A program made the translations under genes and the position numbers. Shown in pieces: positions 41,028-48,506 of a stretch of 52,674 nucleotides of DNA (position 1 is the stretch's first letter; the number at the start of each line of letters is the position of its first letter). The DNA lies in contig JACRBH010000246.1 of NCBI GenBank assembly GCA_016234535.1, positions 91,088 to 143,761 on the forward strand, read 5' to 3'. The notes under the pieces are model-generated. The model did not search any database, was not told where the DNA came from, and worked only from the letters and a program-made list of their open reading frames with translations. The DNA comes from Chloroflexota bacterium (GTDB lineage Bacteria > Chloroflexota > Anaerolineae > Anaerolineales > Villigracilaceae).

Positions 41028-41037
41028 CAACTTATCA

Positions 41038-43107
41038 TTACGGTGTAGCAGTGGCTGTGGGTGTCGATGTAGCAGTTGCCGTGGAAGTGGGTGTTGCCGA
41101 GGGCGGCAAAGGCGTGTTCGTGGGTGTGTTCGTAACCGGTGACGAAGGGCTCCCCGCATTATAGATGATGGGCGCAACCCAGAGCGCGCGGTCACCCGTC
41201 GCTGTGCCGGTTGAAAGGATGGTGAGAATGAATTTTATATCCTTGCCAACCAGCGGGGTGAGGTCAATGTCGGCGGAATAGTAATTACCTTCATACTTTT
41301 CAACGAACGCCCAAAAGGTCGAGATGGATGAACTGCCAACGATCGAATAATCGAGGCGGAAGACCACATAACAGGATGTTGCGCCGTTCTCGCAATTAAC
41401 GATGGAGCGGAACCTGTCACCGCTTTTTACTTTATAGGCCGGGTAGATGCCTTGAATGTAACCATTGTTAATATTCTGCGGGAAGGTGATCAAGCCGGTG
41501 CGGCTGTCGTTCGTGCCGTTCTCCAGCCTGGATGGGTTGGTTATCAAGACAAAGCCTTTTGCGTCGCCATCGGTGCCGGGACATGGCAATGCGCCTGCTC
41601 CGCTGTACCAATTGGCCGCGCATACATTCGCAGCAAAGTCATAGCTTGTACCAACAACGGGGGTAGCCGATGGTCCGGGCGTGTTTGTTGGCCCGGGGGT
41701 GGCTGTGGCGCCGGCAACTTTGATCTCAACCCAGAACGATTTTGTTCCAGCAGAGCCAATGCCGAATGGGATACCAGTGTTGTTCTTCAGCTTCCAGTAT
41801 CCGCGATATGTGGCGGCGGAGGCGGGCGCTGTCAGGTTGACGGTAATGTCAACGGTTTGACCGGGCAGCACTGTGGCCGGAATGACCGCTGAATCGGGTC
41901 CGCCCATCTTTTCGCCGGAGTCAAACATCAGGCTGTAATTGCTCCATGTACAAGTGCCGACATTCTTAAGACGCCAGGTCTTGATGAACGGAGCGTTCGG
42001 CTGGAAGGTGGTTCCATCCGGTACGGTCACATCTGAAATGAACTGAGCGCGATCACAACTGGAAGGAATGGGTGTTACTGATTTGGTGGCCGTGGGAGTC
42101 GGCGGTGTGCCGGTGACAGTTGGCGCAGGCGTGTTCGTCGGGACAGTACCGCCCGAACGGGCAATGATCGGGTTGACCCATAAAGAACGGTCGCCCGTGG
42201 GTGAACCATACGCGTTGGTCACGAGGATGAACTTCACATCCTGGCCGGCCAGGGAACTGAGATTAAGATTTACATTGTAGGTCAGCCCCTCATATTTTTC
42301 ACGGAAGGTCCAGAAGGTTTTCACCGCGCCGGTCCCGATCTGATAATCGAGACGATATGCGACGTAACAATTGGTTGCGCCATATTCACAACCAATGGTG
42401 GCCTGGAAGCGGTCGCCGCTTTGAACTTTGAAGGCGGGGTAAATCCCCTGAACATAACCGTTGGTGACATTGTTGGGGGCAAGCAGCAATCCCGCCAAAG
42501 CGGAAGAGACACCGCTCTCGAATTTGGGATTGGTTAATTTAAGTGCAAAGCCGTTTGCGCTGCCGTCTGTGCCGGGGAATGTAAACGCGCCCGCGCCCGT
42601 GGACCATGCGACACCGGCATCTGCGGCATGAGCAGTAAAGTCATAACCTGTACCGGAAGATGAATTGACATTGATCTCGACCCAAAACGTACTATTGGCA
42701 TTCGAGCCAATGCCAAACTCACCGCCTGCCGTGCTCTTGAGTTTATAGTAACCAAAGTAATGACCTGCCGCACTGGGCGCTGTCATATCCACAGAGATAT
42801 CCACTGTTTGTCCGGGAGTGACTGTGGCTGACAAGGCAGCCGAAGTGGGCGCACCCATCTTCTCACCACTGACAAAGATCAAAGAGACATCGCTCCATGT
42901 ACAAGTACCGATGTTCTTGAGTCGCCATGTTTTCTTGAAGGCCGTGCCTGCCGTATAATTCGTGCCATCGGGCACGGTTACATCAGCCACGAATTGCGCC
43001 CAATAGCAGGTCGCAGCCTGGGCAGGCTGCGCAGCCGCAGCAGGCAGAATGGAAAACATCAAGGCAAGTAGAAGCAGGGTTGTTGCGAATTTCGACGTAA
43101 GTTTCAT
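41038..43107 (-). CDS. Secreted modular protein with two NBR1-type FW Ig-like domains
   Basis: Exported 689-aa protein, probably cell-surface. Residues 1-31 are a signal peptide (hydrophobic core TLLLLALMFSILPAAAA, cleavage near AQA). The layout is a duplicated two-part unit: FW Ig-like domain 1 (about 33-140; VTVPDGTNYTAGTAFKKTW, NIGTCTWSD), a beta-rich module (150-300; SGDRFQATIGCEYG, FWTFREKYEG), a Thr/Pro linker, FW domain 2 (about 350-455; DGTTFQPNAPFIKTWRLKN), another linker, a second beta-rich module (490-650; SGDRFRSIVNCENGATSCY) and a TPT tail. FW domains are known from NBR1 and many Chloroflexi surface proteins. The beta-rich module looks like a jelly-roll carbohydrate-binding fold but is unassigned. 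No anchor follows the tail. Start ATG 43107 has GGAGGAA upstream. Confidence 0.85.
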   Translation of the reverse strand: MKLTSKFATTLLLLALMFSILPAAAAQPAQAATCYWAQFVADVTVPDGTNYTAGTAFKKTWRLKNIGTCTWSDVSLIFVSGEKMGAPTSAALSATVTPGQTVDISVDMTAPSAAGHYFGYYKLKSTAGGEFGIGSNANSTFWVEINVNSSSGTGYDFTAHAADAGVAWSTGAGAFTFPGTDGSANGFALKLTNPKFESGVSSALAGLLLAPNNVTNGYVQGIYPAFKVQSGDRFQATIGCEYGATNCYVAYRLDYQIGTGAVKTFWTFREKYEGLTYNVNLNLSSLAGQDVKFILVTNAYGSPTGDRSLWVNPIIARSGGTVPTNTPAPTVTGTPPTPTATKSVTPIPSSCDRAQFISDVTVPDGTTFQPNAPFIKTWRLKNVGTCTWSNYSLMFDSGEKMGGPDSAVIPATVLPGQTVDITVNLTAPASAATYRGYWKLKNNTGIPFGIGSAGTKSFWVEIKVAGATATPGPTNTPGPSATPVVGTSYDFAANVCAANWYSGAGALPCPGTDGDAKGFVLITNPSRLENGTNDSRTGLITFPQNINNGYIQGIYPAYKVKSGDRFRSIVNCENGATSCYVVFRLDYSIVGSSSISTFWAFVEKYEGNYYSADIDLTPLVGKDIKFILTILSTGTATGDRALWVAPIIYNAGSPSSPVTNTPTNTPLPPSATPTSTATATSTPTATATP

Positions 43108-43184
43108 TTCTTCCTCCATACATTGCAAATACTAAACAAAGACGTGAAATAAGATTAAAAGTTCCTTGACTATACGACGTCTCT

Positions 43185-43213
43185 AGTATAACTTTTCTTA
43201 AGCGAATGTTCAA
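43185..43213 (-). promoter_or_regulatory. Promoter of the FW-Ig protein gene
   Basis: On the minus strand TTGAAC (43213-43208) and TATACT (43190-43185) with exactly 17 nt between, giving a leader of about 70 nt. Confidence 0.65.
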
Positions 43214-43242
43214 TATATTAACAAGGCAATTTCATGGTCATT

Positions 43243-43271
43243 TTGTACCAGTTCTGCCGATAAACTATAAT
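43243..43271 (+). promoter_or_regulatory. dinB promoter placing the start site at or next to the ATG
   Basis: A perfect -10 box TATAAT at 43266-43271; weak -35 TTGTAC at 43243-43248 with 17-nt spacer. The ATG is 8 nt past the -10 box, so the transcript would be leaderless or nearly so. Confidence 0.6.
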
Positions 43272-43278
43272 TACGAAC

Positions 43279-44442
43279 ATGCCGCGCACCATTCTTCATT
43301 TAGACCTCGATGCTTTCTATTGCTCCGTCGAAGAGATTCAAAATCCCAATCTGCGCGGCAAGCCATTTGCAGTGGGCGGCAAACCGAATGAACGCGGCGT
43401 GGTCGCATCATGTTCCTATGCAGCGCGTGCGGTTGGAGTACGCAGCGCCATGCCCATGTCGCGCGCGCTTCAACAGTGCAGGAATCTGATCATCGTCCCC
43501 GGGCGGCATAAACTATACGAGGAATATTCCGAAAAGGTAATGACCAAACTGCGGAATTTGACAGGTCTGGTCGAACAGATTTCCATCGACGAAGCTTTTC
43601 TCGACATCTCAGACATGCGCGAAGCCCCGGCCCGCATCGCGCTTGACCTGCAAGCTGGTATCAAAAACGAACTGCATTTACCCAGCTCGATCGGAATCGC
43701 ATCCAATAAACTCGTGGCAAAAATTGCAACCGAGGTTGGCAAGAAATCAAAAAAGAAAAGCAACGAACCGCCGTTTGGATTAACAATTGTTCCAGCCGGT
43801 GATGAAGCCAAATTCCTCGCCCCACTGCCCGCAGACATGCTCTGGGGTGTCGGCCCAAAAACTTCCGCAAGATTAACTGAGCTTGGAATCCACACCATCG
43901 GTGACATTGCAAAGTGGCCTGAAAAAGAACTTGTCAATCTCTTCGGCGAAAACGGACGCGACTTATGGCGTCATGCACAGGGAATTGATAACCGTCCCAT
44001 CGTCACCGAATATGAAACCAAATCAGTCAGTCAGGAAACCACATTCAATGTGGATGTGCGCGATGACAAGACTCTCGAAAAAACAATCCGCGAACAATCG
44101 AAAGAAGTGGCGCGTCAACTGCGTAAAAATGATCTCGCTGGAAAAACCGTCAAGCTAAAGATCCGCTGGCCTGATTTCACAACTCTTTCCCGGCAAATCA
44201 CATTACCCACATCCACAGACAACGATGATGAGATTTATCGCACAGCCCTCAAGCTGATGAAAACTGTCCGCAAGCCGAATCAAGCCGTTCGCCTGATCGG
44301 AGTCGGCGTCAGCGGAATCGGATCTCCGGTACGGCAGCTCAGCTTGTGGGACACAGGAAGCGAAAAGTCCCGCAAGTTGCAGGAAGTCGTGGATCAACTT
44401 CAGGAAAAATATGGAAGGGATGTGATTCACAAGGGGGAGTGA
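43279..44442 (+). CDS. dinB: DNA polymerase IV (Y-family)
   Basis: Error-prone translesion polymerase of 387 aa. Catalytic acidic residues are visible in the palm: HLDLDAFYCSVEE at residues 6-18 and SIDEAFLDIS at about 102-111. The fingers region has YAARAVGVRSAMPM, the thumb has the helix-hairpin-helix VGPKTSARLTELGIHTIGDIA, and the little finger domain follows (SVSQETTFNVDVRD). The C-terminus lacks an obvious beta-clamp motif, though QLSLWD near residue 354 (VRQLSLWD) could serve as one. No Shine-Dalgarno is seen; a near-perfect -10 box 8 nt upstream suggests leaderless translation. No LexA-type operator was recognised. It stands alone, divergent from the FW-Ig gene. Confidence 0.96.
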   Translation: MPRTILHLDLDAFYCSVEEIQNPNLRGKPFAVGGKPNERGVVASCSYAARAVGVRSAMPMSRALQQCRNLIIVPGRHKLYEEYSEKVMTKLRNLTGLVEQISIDEAFLDISDMREAPARIALDLQAGIKNELHLPSSIGIASNKLVAKIATEVGKKSKKKSNEPPFGLTIVPAGDEAKFLAPLPADMLWGVGPKTSARLTELGIHTIGDIAKWPEKELVNLFGENGRDLWRHAQGIDNRPIVTEYETKSVSQETTFNVDVRDDKTLEKTIREQSKEVARQLRKNDLAGKTVKLKIRWPDFTTLSRQITLPTSTDNDDEIYRTALKLMKTVRKPNQAVRLIGVGVSGIGSPVRQLSLWDTGSEKSRKLQEVVDQLQEKYGRDVIHKGE

Positions 44443-44461
44443 AGTGGAAAGGTAAACATGG

Positions 44462-44514
44462 AAACAAGGAAACAGGTAGACACGTTTTACACACGACTAC
44501 CTGTTTCCTTGTTT
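44462..44514. repeat. Inverted repeat between dinB and the WYL regulator
   Basis: Perfect 18-bp arms (44462-44479 with 44497-44514), containing AAACAAGGAAACAGGTAG. It can fold in both strands and may end the dinB transcript. Confidence 0.8.
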
Positions 44515-44540
44515 ACTCACTTTCACAAATATGCCATAAT

Positions 44541-44569
44541 TTGACATATACCTGATTTATATTTATCAA
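44541..44569 (+). promoter_or_regulatory. Candidate promoter of the WYL regulator operon
   Basis: A perfect -35 box TTGACA (44541-44546) and a weaker -10 TATCAA (44564-44569) with 17-nt spacing. The predicted start would leave only a very short leader, cutting near the AAGGA at 44568-44572, so the true -10 may differ. Confidence 0.4.
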
Positions 44570-44581
44570 GGATATGACACA

Positions 44582-45538
44582 ATGAACAACACCGCCACCC
44601 GCCTGATTACGCTCATATTTCTGTTGCAAAACCAGCCCAACCAGAAAGCATCTGAACTCGCTGGGAAGCTCGGCGTTTCGTTACGCACCATTCATCGCTA
44701 CTTTGACATGCTTGGTGAAATGGGAATCCCTGTTTATACAGAGCGCGGACCGTACGGAGGGTTTTCGCTCGTGCGAGGCTATAAGATGCCGCCGCTGGTT
44801 TTGTCGCCTGAAGAGTCGGTTGCCGTGGTTTTGGGAACTGGCCTGGTGGAGGAATTGTGGGGAGAGTTGTATCGCGAGTCTGCGCGCGGCGCGCTGGCAA
44901 AACTGGAAAACCTGCTCCCCGATGAACAAGTCCGTGAGGTGGTGTGGGCGCGGAGTTCGCTGGTGGCGACTGGAATGCACCGTGCAAGTTTGGAGGCACA
45001 AACGCCAGCGCTGGAAAAGTTGCGCCGCGCCATTCGCGAACATCGCAGCGTGAATATGAATTATCAAAGCAATATGGTTCCGCATCCATCGCAGCGCGGA
45101 CTGGACCCGTACGCGCTCGTGCATCGCTGGGGTTGGTGGTATGCGGTCGGATTCTGTCATGTGCATCAGGAAATCCGCATTTTCCGCGTGGATCGGATTT
45201 CTGAAATCACACTTTCAGATACGACCTTCACCCAATTGCCAGATTTCGATCTGCAAACCTACTTGAAGGATCAGTCACAGATTCAACCGCAGGTCAAAGC
45301 CCGCTTGCATTTTGAACCAACATCTGCAAATCTCGTGGCGGGAAATCAATCGTATTGGGAATCTGTGGAACCAAAACAGGATGGCAGTGTGGATGTCACA
45401 TTTTCCGCGCCAACCCTTGAATGGGCGGCAAGTACCACACTGGCTTACGGCCCGGCAGTTGAGGTGATAGACCCTCCTGAGCTGCGCGTGATGGTCAAGG
45501 AATGGATAGTGATAACTGCGAGGAAATATAGATCATGA
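44582..45538 (+). CDS. WYL-domain transcriptional regulator (YafY type)
   Basis: DNA-binding protein of 318 aa with an N-terminal HTH_11 domain (ASELAGKLGVSLRTIHRYFDML, residues 22-43) followed by ERGPYGGFSLVRGYKMPPLVL, and a WYL ligand-binding domain from about residue 140 (VNMNYQSN, LDPYALVHRWGWWYAVGFCH, EIRIFRVDRISEI). The C-terminal WCX part ends near LRVMVKEWIV. WYL domains bind small molecules or nucleic acid in other regulators. AAGGA lies 9 nt before the ATG. The stop overlaps the next gene by ATGA, and further genes follow on the same strand, so it may control a small operon including GyrI- and ClbS-like ligand-binding proteins. Confidence 0.92.
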   Translation: MNNTATRLITLIFLLQNQPNQKASELAGKLGVSLRTIHRYFDMLGEMGIPVYTERGPYGGFSLVRGYKMPPLVLSPEESVAVVLGTGLVEELWGELYRESARGALAKLENLLPDEQVREVVWARSSLVATGMHRASLEAQTPALEKLRRAIREHRSVNMNYQSNMVPHPSQRGLDPYALVHRWGWWYAVGFCHVHQEIRIFRVDRISEITLSDTTFTQLPDFDLQTYLKDQSQIQPQVKARLHFEPTSANLVAGNQSYWESVEPKQDGSVDVTFSAPTLEWAASTTLAYGPAVEVIDPPELRVMVKEWIVITARKYRS

Positions 45539-46506
45539 ACGACAAAATCACCGAATGGCTTTTACAAGGCGAACCCTGGGTTGAATATCGGACGCGCGTT
45601 GACCTGCTTAATCAAACGGAAAAAGACCCGCAAGTGGTCACGGCGCGCAAAGCCATGCTGGCTGATGTGAAAATCCAATCTCTGCTGACCGAGTTAACAG
45701 ATTGGCCCGGTATCGTATTGAATAGTCATAAATCCGCCAGCCAGCCTTTCCACAAACTGGAATTCATCGCAGATTTGGGATTGAATGTCAGCGACGCACC
45801 AGTGAAAAAAATCGTGGATAAAGTGATGAAGCATCAATCCAAACAAGGTCCCTTCCAATTGCCCATGAATATTCCACAACATTTCGGCGGGAGTGGACAG
45901 GATGAATGGGCGTGGGCATTGTGCGATGCGCCTGTGGTGCTCGCATCCCTGATCCAGATGGGAATGCGCGATGACCCGCGCGTGCAAACCGCCATTGATT
46001 ATTTGGAGGGCCTCGTCCGCGATAATGGCTGGCCTTGCGCAGTCTCGCCGGAGTTGGGAAAGTTTCGCGGGCCGGGGCGCAAAGATGACCCATGTCCATA
46101 CGCAACTTTGGTGATGTTGAAAGTGCTGGCGCAAGTACCTGAACTGCGGGAAGGCAAGTCCGCAAAGATTGGAGTGGAGACCCTGCTTTCGCTTTGGGAT
46201 GAAAGCGAGGAGCGCCATCCGTACATGTTCTTCATGGGCACAGACTTCCGCAAACTCAAAGCGCCGCTATTCTGGTACGACGTTCTGCATGTGCTGGATG
46301 TGCTGAGTCATTTCAAATGGGCGCGAAAAGATAAACGCTTCAAGGAAATGTTGAAAGTTGTGGAATCAAAAGCGGATGGCGATGGGCGCTTTGTTCCTGA
46401 ATCCGTCTGGACGGTCTGGAAAGATTGGGATTTCAGTCAAAAGAAAATTTCATCACGAGGGCTGACATTTTTCATCCAGCGCATTTTGGAACGATCCGGA
46501 AAATAA
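45535..46506 (+). CDS. Uncharacterised alpha/alpha-toroid-like protein
   Basis: A 323-aa soluble protein coupled to the WYL regulator by a 4-base overlap. It consists of helical repeats with features of terpene-cyclase or prenyltransferase-like (alpha/alpha)6 barrels: HKLEFIADLGL, QTAIDYLEGLVRDNGWPCA, GRKDDPCPYATLVMLKVLAQ, FWYDVLHVLDVLSHF. Such proteins are often annotated as hypothetical or squalene-cyclase-like. The catalytic DXDD of cyclases and the zinc ligands of prenyltransferases are not evident, so enzyme activity is unproven. It may sense or bind a hydrophobic molecule, which would suit the neighbouring regulator, but that is a guess. Confidence 0.75.
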   Translation: MNDKITEWLLQGEPWVEYRTRVDLLNQTEKDPQVVTARKAMLADVKIQSLLTELTDWPGIVLNSHKSASQPFHKLEFIADLGLNVSDAPVKKIVDKVMKHQSKQGPFQLPMNIPQHFGGSGQDEWAWALCDAPVVLASLIQMGMRDDPRVQTAIDYLEGLVRDNGWPCAVSPELGKFRGPGRKDDPCPYATLVMLKVLAQVPELREGKSAKIGVETLLSLWDESEERHPYMFFMGTDFRKLKAPLFWYDVLHVLDVLSHFKWARKDKRFKEMLKVVESKADGDGRFVPESVWTVWKDWDFSQKKISSRGLTFFIQRILERSGK

Positions 46507-46517
46507 AGGAAACTCAT

Positions 46518-47012
46518 ATGCCAAAACCAACAACAAAGACTCAAATCGTTGAAACTGCTCAAAAAGAACGCGCCGCACTGGAAGAACTGTTGTCCACCCT
46601 GACACCCGAACAAATGATGAAGCCAGACGTCATCGGCGAATGGGCGGTCAAGGATGTGCTGGCACATCTCTTTGAATGGGAAGGGATGGTCATGAAATGG
46701 TATGAAGCAGGCGTGAAGGGAAAGGTTCCAGCCGTACCATCCGAGGATTACAACTGGGGACAATTGCCGCAACTAAATCACGCCATCTTTCTAAGGCATC
46801 GTGACAAACCTCTTGCGAAAATTATGAAGACTTTCAAGGCTTCGCACAAAAAGATCATGAAAACTATTGATAACATTCCCGAAAAGGAATTGTTCACCCG
46901 TAAAATATACAAATGGGCAAATAACAATCCACTGGCGGCGTATTTTGTTTCCGCTACGAGCAGTCACTACCGCTGGGCGCGGACGGAGATTCGGAAGAAG
47001 GTAAAGAAGTAA
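46518..47012 (+). CDS. ClbS/DfsB-family four-helix bundle protein
   Basis: A 164-aa DinB-like helical protein. Features of the ClbS/DfsB family are IGEWAVKDVLAHLFEWEGMV in the second helix (residues 48-67), the segment AVPSEDYNWGQLPQLNHAIF and HRDKPLAKIMKTF. ClbS itself protects colibactin producers from their genotoxin, and relatives are found in many bacteria without such clusters, so the substrate here is unknown. AAAGGA lies 7 nt before ATG 46518; the longer frame starting 93 nt upstream overlaps the previous gene and lacks the family start. It is followed 29 nt later by the GyrI-like gene, so it is likely in the same operon. Confidence 0.85.
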   Translation: MPKPTTKTQIVETAQKERAALEELLSTLTPEQMMKPDVIGEWAVKDVLAHLFEWEGMVMKWYEAGVKGKVPAVPSEDYNWGQLPQLNHAIFLRHRDKPLAKIMKTFKASHKKIMKTIDNIPEKELFTRKIYKWANNNPLAAYFVSATSSHYRWARTEIRKKVKK

Positions 47013-47041
47013 TTGGTAATTTGGCTAACAAGGAGATTTAC

Positions 47042-47686
47042 ATGAAAACGCTTGACCTCAAAAAACAATTCAAACACCTGTATCAACCTTCCGCAAGAAA
47101 GATCGAGGCGGTGCAAGTGCCAAATCTACAGTTTGCCATGGTCGACGGTGCGATTGAAAAAGGCTCCAAGCCGGGCAAATCACCGGCATTTGCAGAAGCC
47201 ACTCAGGCTTTATACGGACTTTCCTACACGCTCAAATTCATGCTCAAGAAGCGTAAGACGAACGCCATTGATTATCCCGTCATGGCGCTGGAGGGATTGT
47301 GGTGGGTGGAGGATGGTTTCTTCGACATCACCGTAAAAGATAATTGGTTTTACACGCTGATGATCATGCAGCCTGATGTCATCACGAAAGAAATCTTTGA
47401 GGAAGCGCGCGAACAAGTCCGCAAGAAGAAGGGTGACAGTGAAATGCTCTCAAAGGCAAAGCTCGCCTACTTTGAAGAAGGCATGTGCGTGCAAACCATG
47501 CACATCGGACCGTACGCCACCGAGCCAGTCACCATTGTCCGCATGAAGGAATTCATGACAGAGAATGGATTGAAAGATAACGTCGGTCCCAATGGCAAGC
47601 ACCATGAAATCTATCTCAGCGACCCACGCAAAACCGCGCCTGATAAAATGAAGACGGTGTTGAGGCATCCAGTTGTAAAAATATAA
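47042..47686 (+). CDS. GyrI-like small-molecule-binding domain protein
   Basis: A 214-aa cytoplasmic protein of the GyrI-like/SOUL-HBP fold. Recognisable parts are LKKQFKHLYQPSARKIEAVQVPNLQFAMVDGAIEKG near the start (conserved in stand-alone GyrI-like proteins of Firmicutes and Chloroflexi), YALSYTLKF-like helix YGLSYTLKFML, LEGLWWVEDG, and the late HHEIYLSDPRKTAPDKMKTVLRHPV. GyrI domains bind hydrophobic or drug-like molecules, and some hydrolyse toxic xenobiotics. ATG 47042 has AAGGAG 7 nt upstream and is preferred to a start 21 nt earlier. It ends just before a family A repeat. Confidence 0.88.
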   Translation: MKTLDLKKQFKHLYQPSARKIEAVQVPNLQFAMVDGAIEKGSKPGKSPAFAEATQALYGLSYTLKFMLKKRKTNAIDYPVMALEGLWWVEDGFFDITVKDNWFYTLMIMQPDVITKEIFEEAREQVRKKKGDSEMLSKAKLAYFEEGMCVQTMHIGPYATEPVTIVRMKEFMTENGLKDNVGPNGKHHEIYLSDPRKTAPDKMKTVLRHPVVKI

Positions 47687-47690
47687 GTCA

Positions 47691-47782
47691 TCGTCATTGC
47701 GAGGGCGGCGCTTGCCTGCCCGAAGCAATCTCAAGCACATGAGGGGATTGCTTCGCCGCAAAAGCGCGGCTCGCAATGACGA
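47691..47782. repeat. Dispersed hairpin repeat, family A (complete copy)
   Basis: TCGTCATTGCGAGGGC opens and GCTCGCAATGACGA closes, with inner GAAGCAATCTC and GGGATTGCTTC. It begins 5 nt after the GyrI-like stop codon. Confidence 0.9.
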
Positions 47783-47801
47783 TTAATTTTGAGAAAAAAT
47801 C

Positions 47802-48161
47802 ATGAACTGCTACTATCACCCCGAAAAATCTGCTGTTGGATTATGCAAATACTGCCAGCGCGGACTTTGCTCCGAATGCACCGCCATCGTTGAGGATGTG
47901 CTCGCCTGCAAAGGCCGCCACGAAGATGAAGTCCGCGCGCTGGAGCAGCTTACGGCTCGCAACTTATTTCAATCCAGGCGCGTTGCCTCGGCATACAATC
48001 GCAACGCAATCTTCTATGGACTGGTCGGTGCGGTGTTCACAGGCTTCGGAGCCATGCAATACCGCTTTCTTGGATGGCAGGCCGTGTTCTTCATCATGAT
48101 CGGCTTATTCCTGCTTTATGCGGCGGGCGCAAATTATTTCGAAGGCAGGAAGCATAAGTAA
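47802..48161 (+). CDS. B-box-type zinc-finger membrane protein
   Basis: A 119-aa protein. The N-terminal 45 residues carry a B-box-like zinc finger: CYYHPEKSAVGLCKYCQRGLCSEC, with spaced Cys/His pairs, and CKGRH slightly later. Residues about 68-108 make two hydrophobic helices (FYGLVGAVFTGFGAMQY and AVFFIMIGLFLLYAAGAN), so the finger faces the cytoplasm next to the membrane. Proteins of this shape are frequent but uncharacterised in Chloroflexi and related phyla. It directly precedes a PspC-domain gene; the two may share a membrane-stress role. The Shine-Dalgarno is weak (GAGAAAAAA). Confidence 0.82.
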   Translation: MNCYYHPEKSAVGLCKYCQRGLCSECTAIVEDVLACKGRHEDEVRALEQLTARNLFQSRRVASAYNRNAIFYGLVGAVFTGFGAMQYRFLGWQAVFFIMIGLFLLYAAGANYFEGRKHK

Positions 48162-48167
48162 CTGCAA

Positions 48168-48213
48168 CTCCTTTCGTTTCTCTGCGTAAAGCTAGTAGAC
48201 AAAACGAAAGGAG
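48168..48213 (+). promoter_or_regulatory. Hairpin burying the pspC Shine-Dalgarno
   Basis: CTCCTTTCGTTT (48168-48179) pairs perfectly with AAACGAAAGGAG (48202-48213); the right arm contains the ribosome binding site AAAGGAG, 5 nt from the ATG. The fold would block translation until opened. Confidence 0.7.
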
Positions 48214-48218
48214 CAAAA

Positions 48219-48410
48219 ATGAACGAAGTCAAAACCCTTCACCGAAGCAAATCCAACCGCATGATCGCGGGCGTATGCGCAGGTCTCGCAGATTATCTCA
48301 ACATGGACCCCACCGTTGTGCGCCTGTTATTCGTACTTGGTTTCTTTGCCTTGAATGGCGGCCTACTGATTGCCTACATCATCATGGCCATCGTCACCCC
48401 CGAGGAATAA
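48219..48410 (+). CDS. PspC-domain membrane protein
   Basis: A 63-aa stand-alone PspC domain. KTLHRSKSNRMIAGVCAGLADYLNMDPTVVRLLFVL is the family signature, followed by an amphipathic turn and a second helix GGLLIAYIIMAIVTPEE. In enterobacteria PspC senses membrane damage; stand-alone short versions in other phyla are often linked to membrane stress or toxins. Its Shine-Dalgarno AAAGGAG is locked in a 12-bp hairpin, suggesting regulated translation. A family A repeat follows, ending the plus-strand block convergent with the ABC genes. Confidence 0.93.
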   Translation: MNEVKTLHRSKSNRMIAGVCAGLADYLNMDPTVVRLLFVLGFFALNGGLLIAYIIMAIVTPEE

Positions 48411-48416
48411 ACTGCC

Positions 48417-48502
48417 ATGTCATTGCGAGGGCGTTAGCCCGAAGCAATCTCCTATAAGTTGGAGGTTGCTTCGGCGGGAAAACACCCGCCTCGCAACGAC
48501 AT
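48417..48502. repeat. Dispersed hairpin repeat, family A (between convergent genes)
   Basis: ATGTCATTGCGAGGGCG opens and CGCCTCGCAACGACAT closes; inner GAAGCAATCTCC and GGAGGTTGCTTC. It separates pspC from the 3' end of the ABC ATPase gene by a few bases on each side and may serve as a bidirectional terminator. Confidence 0.88.
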
Positions 48503-48506
48503 ATTT

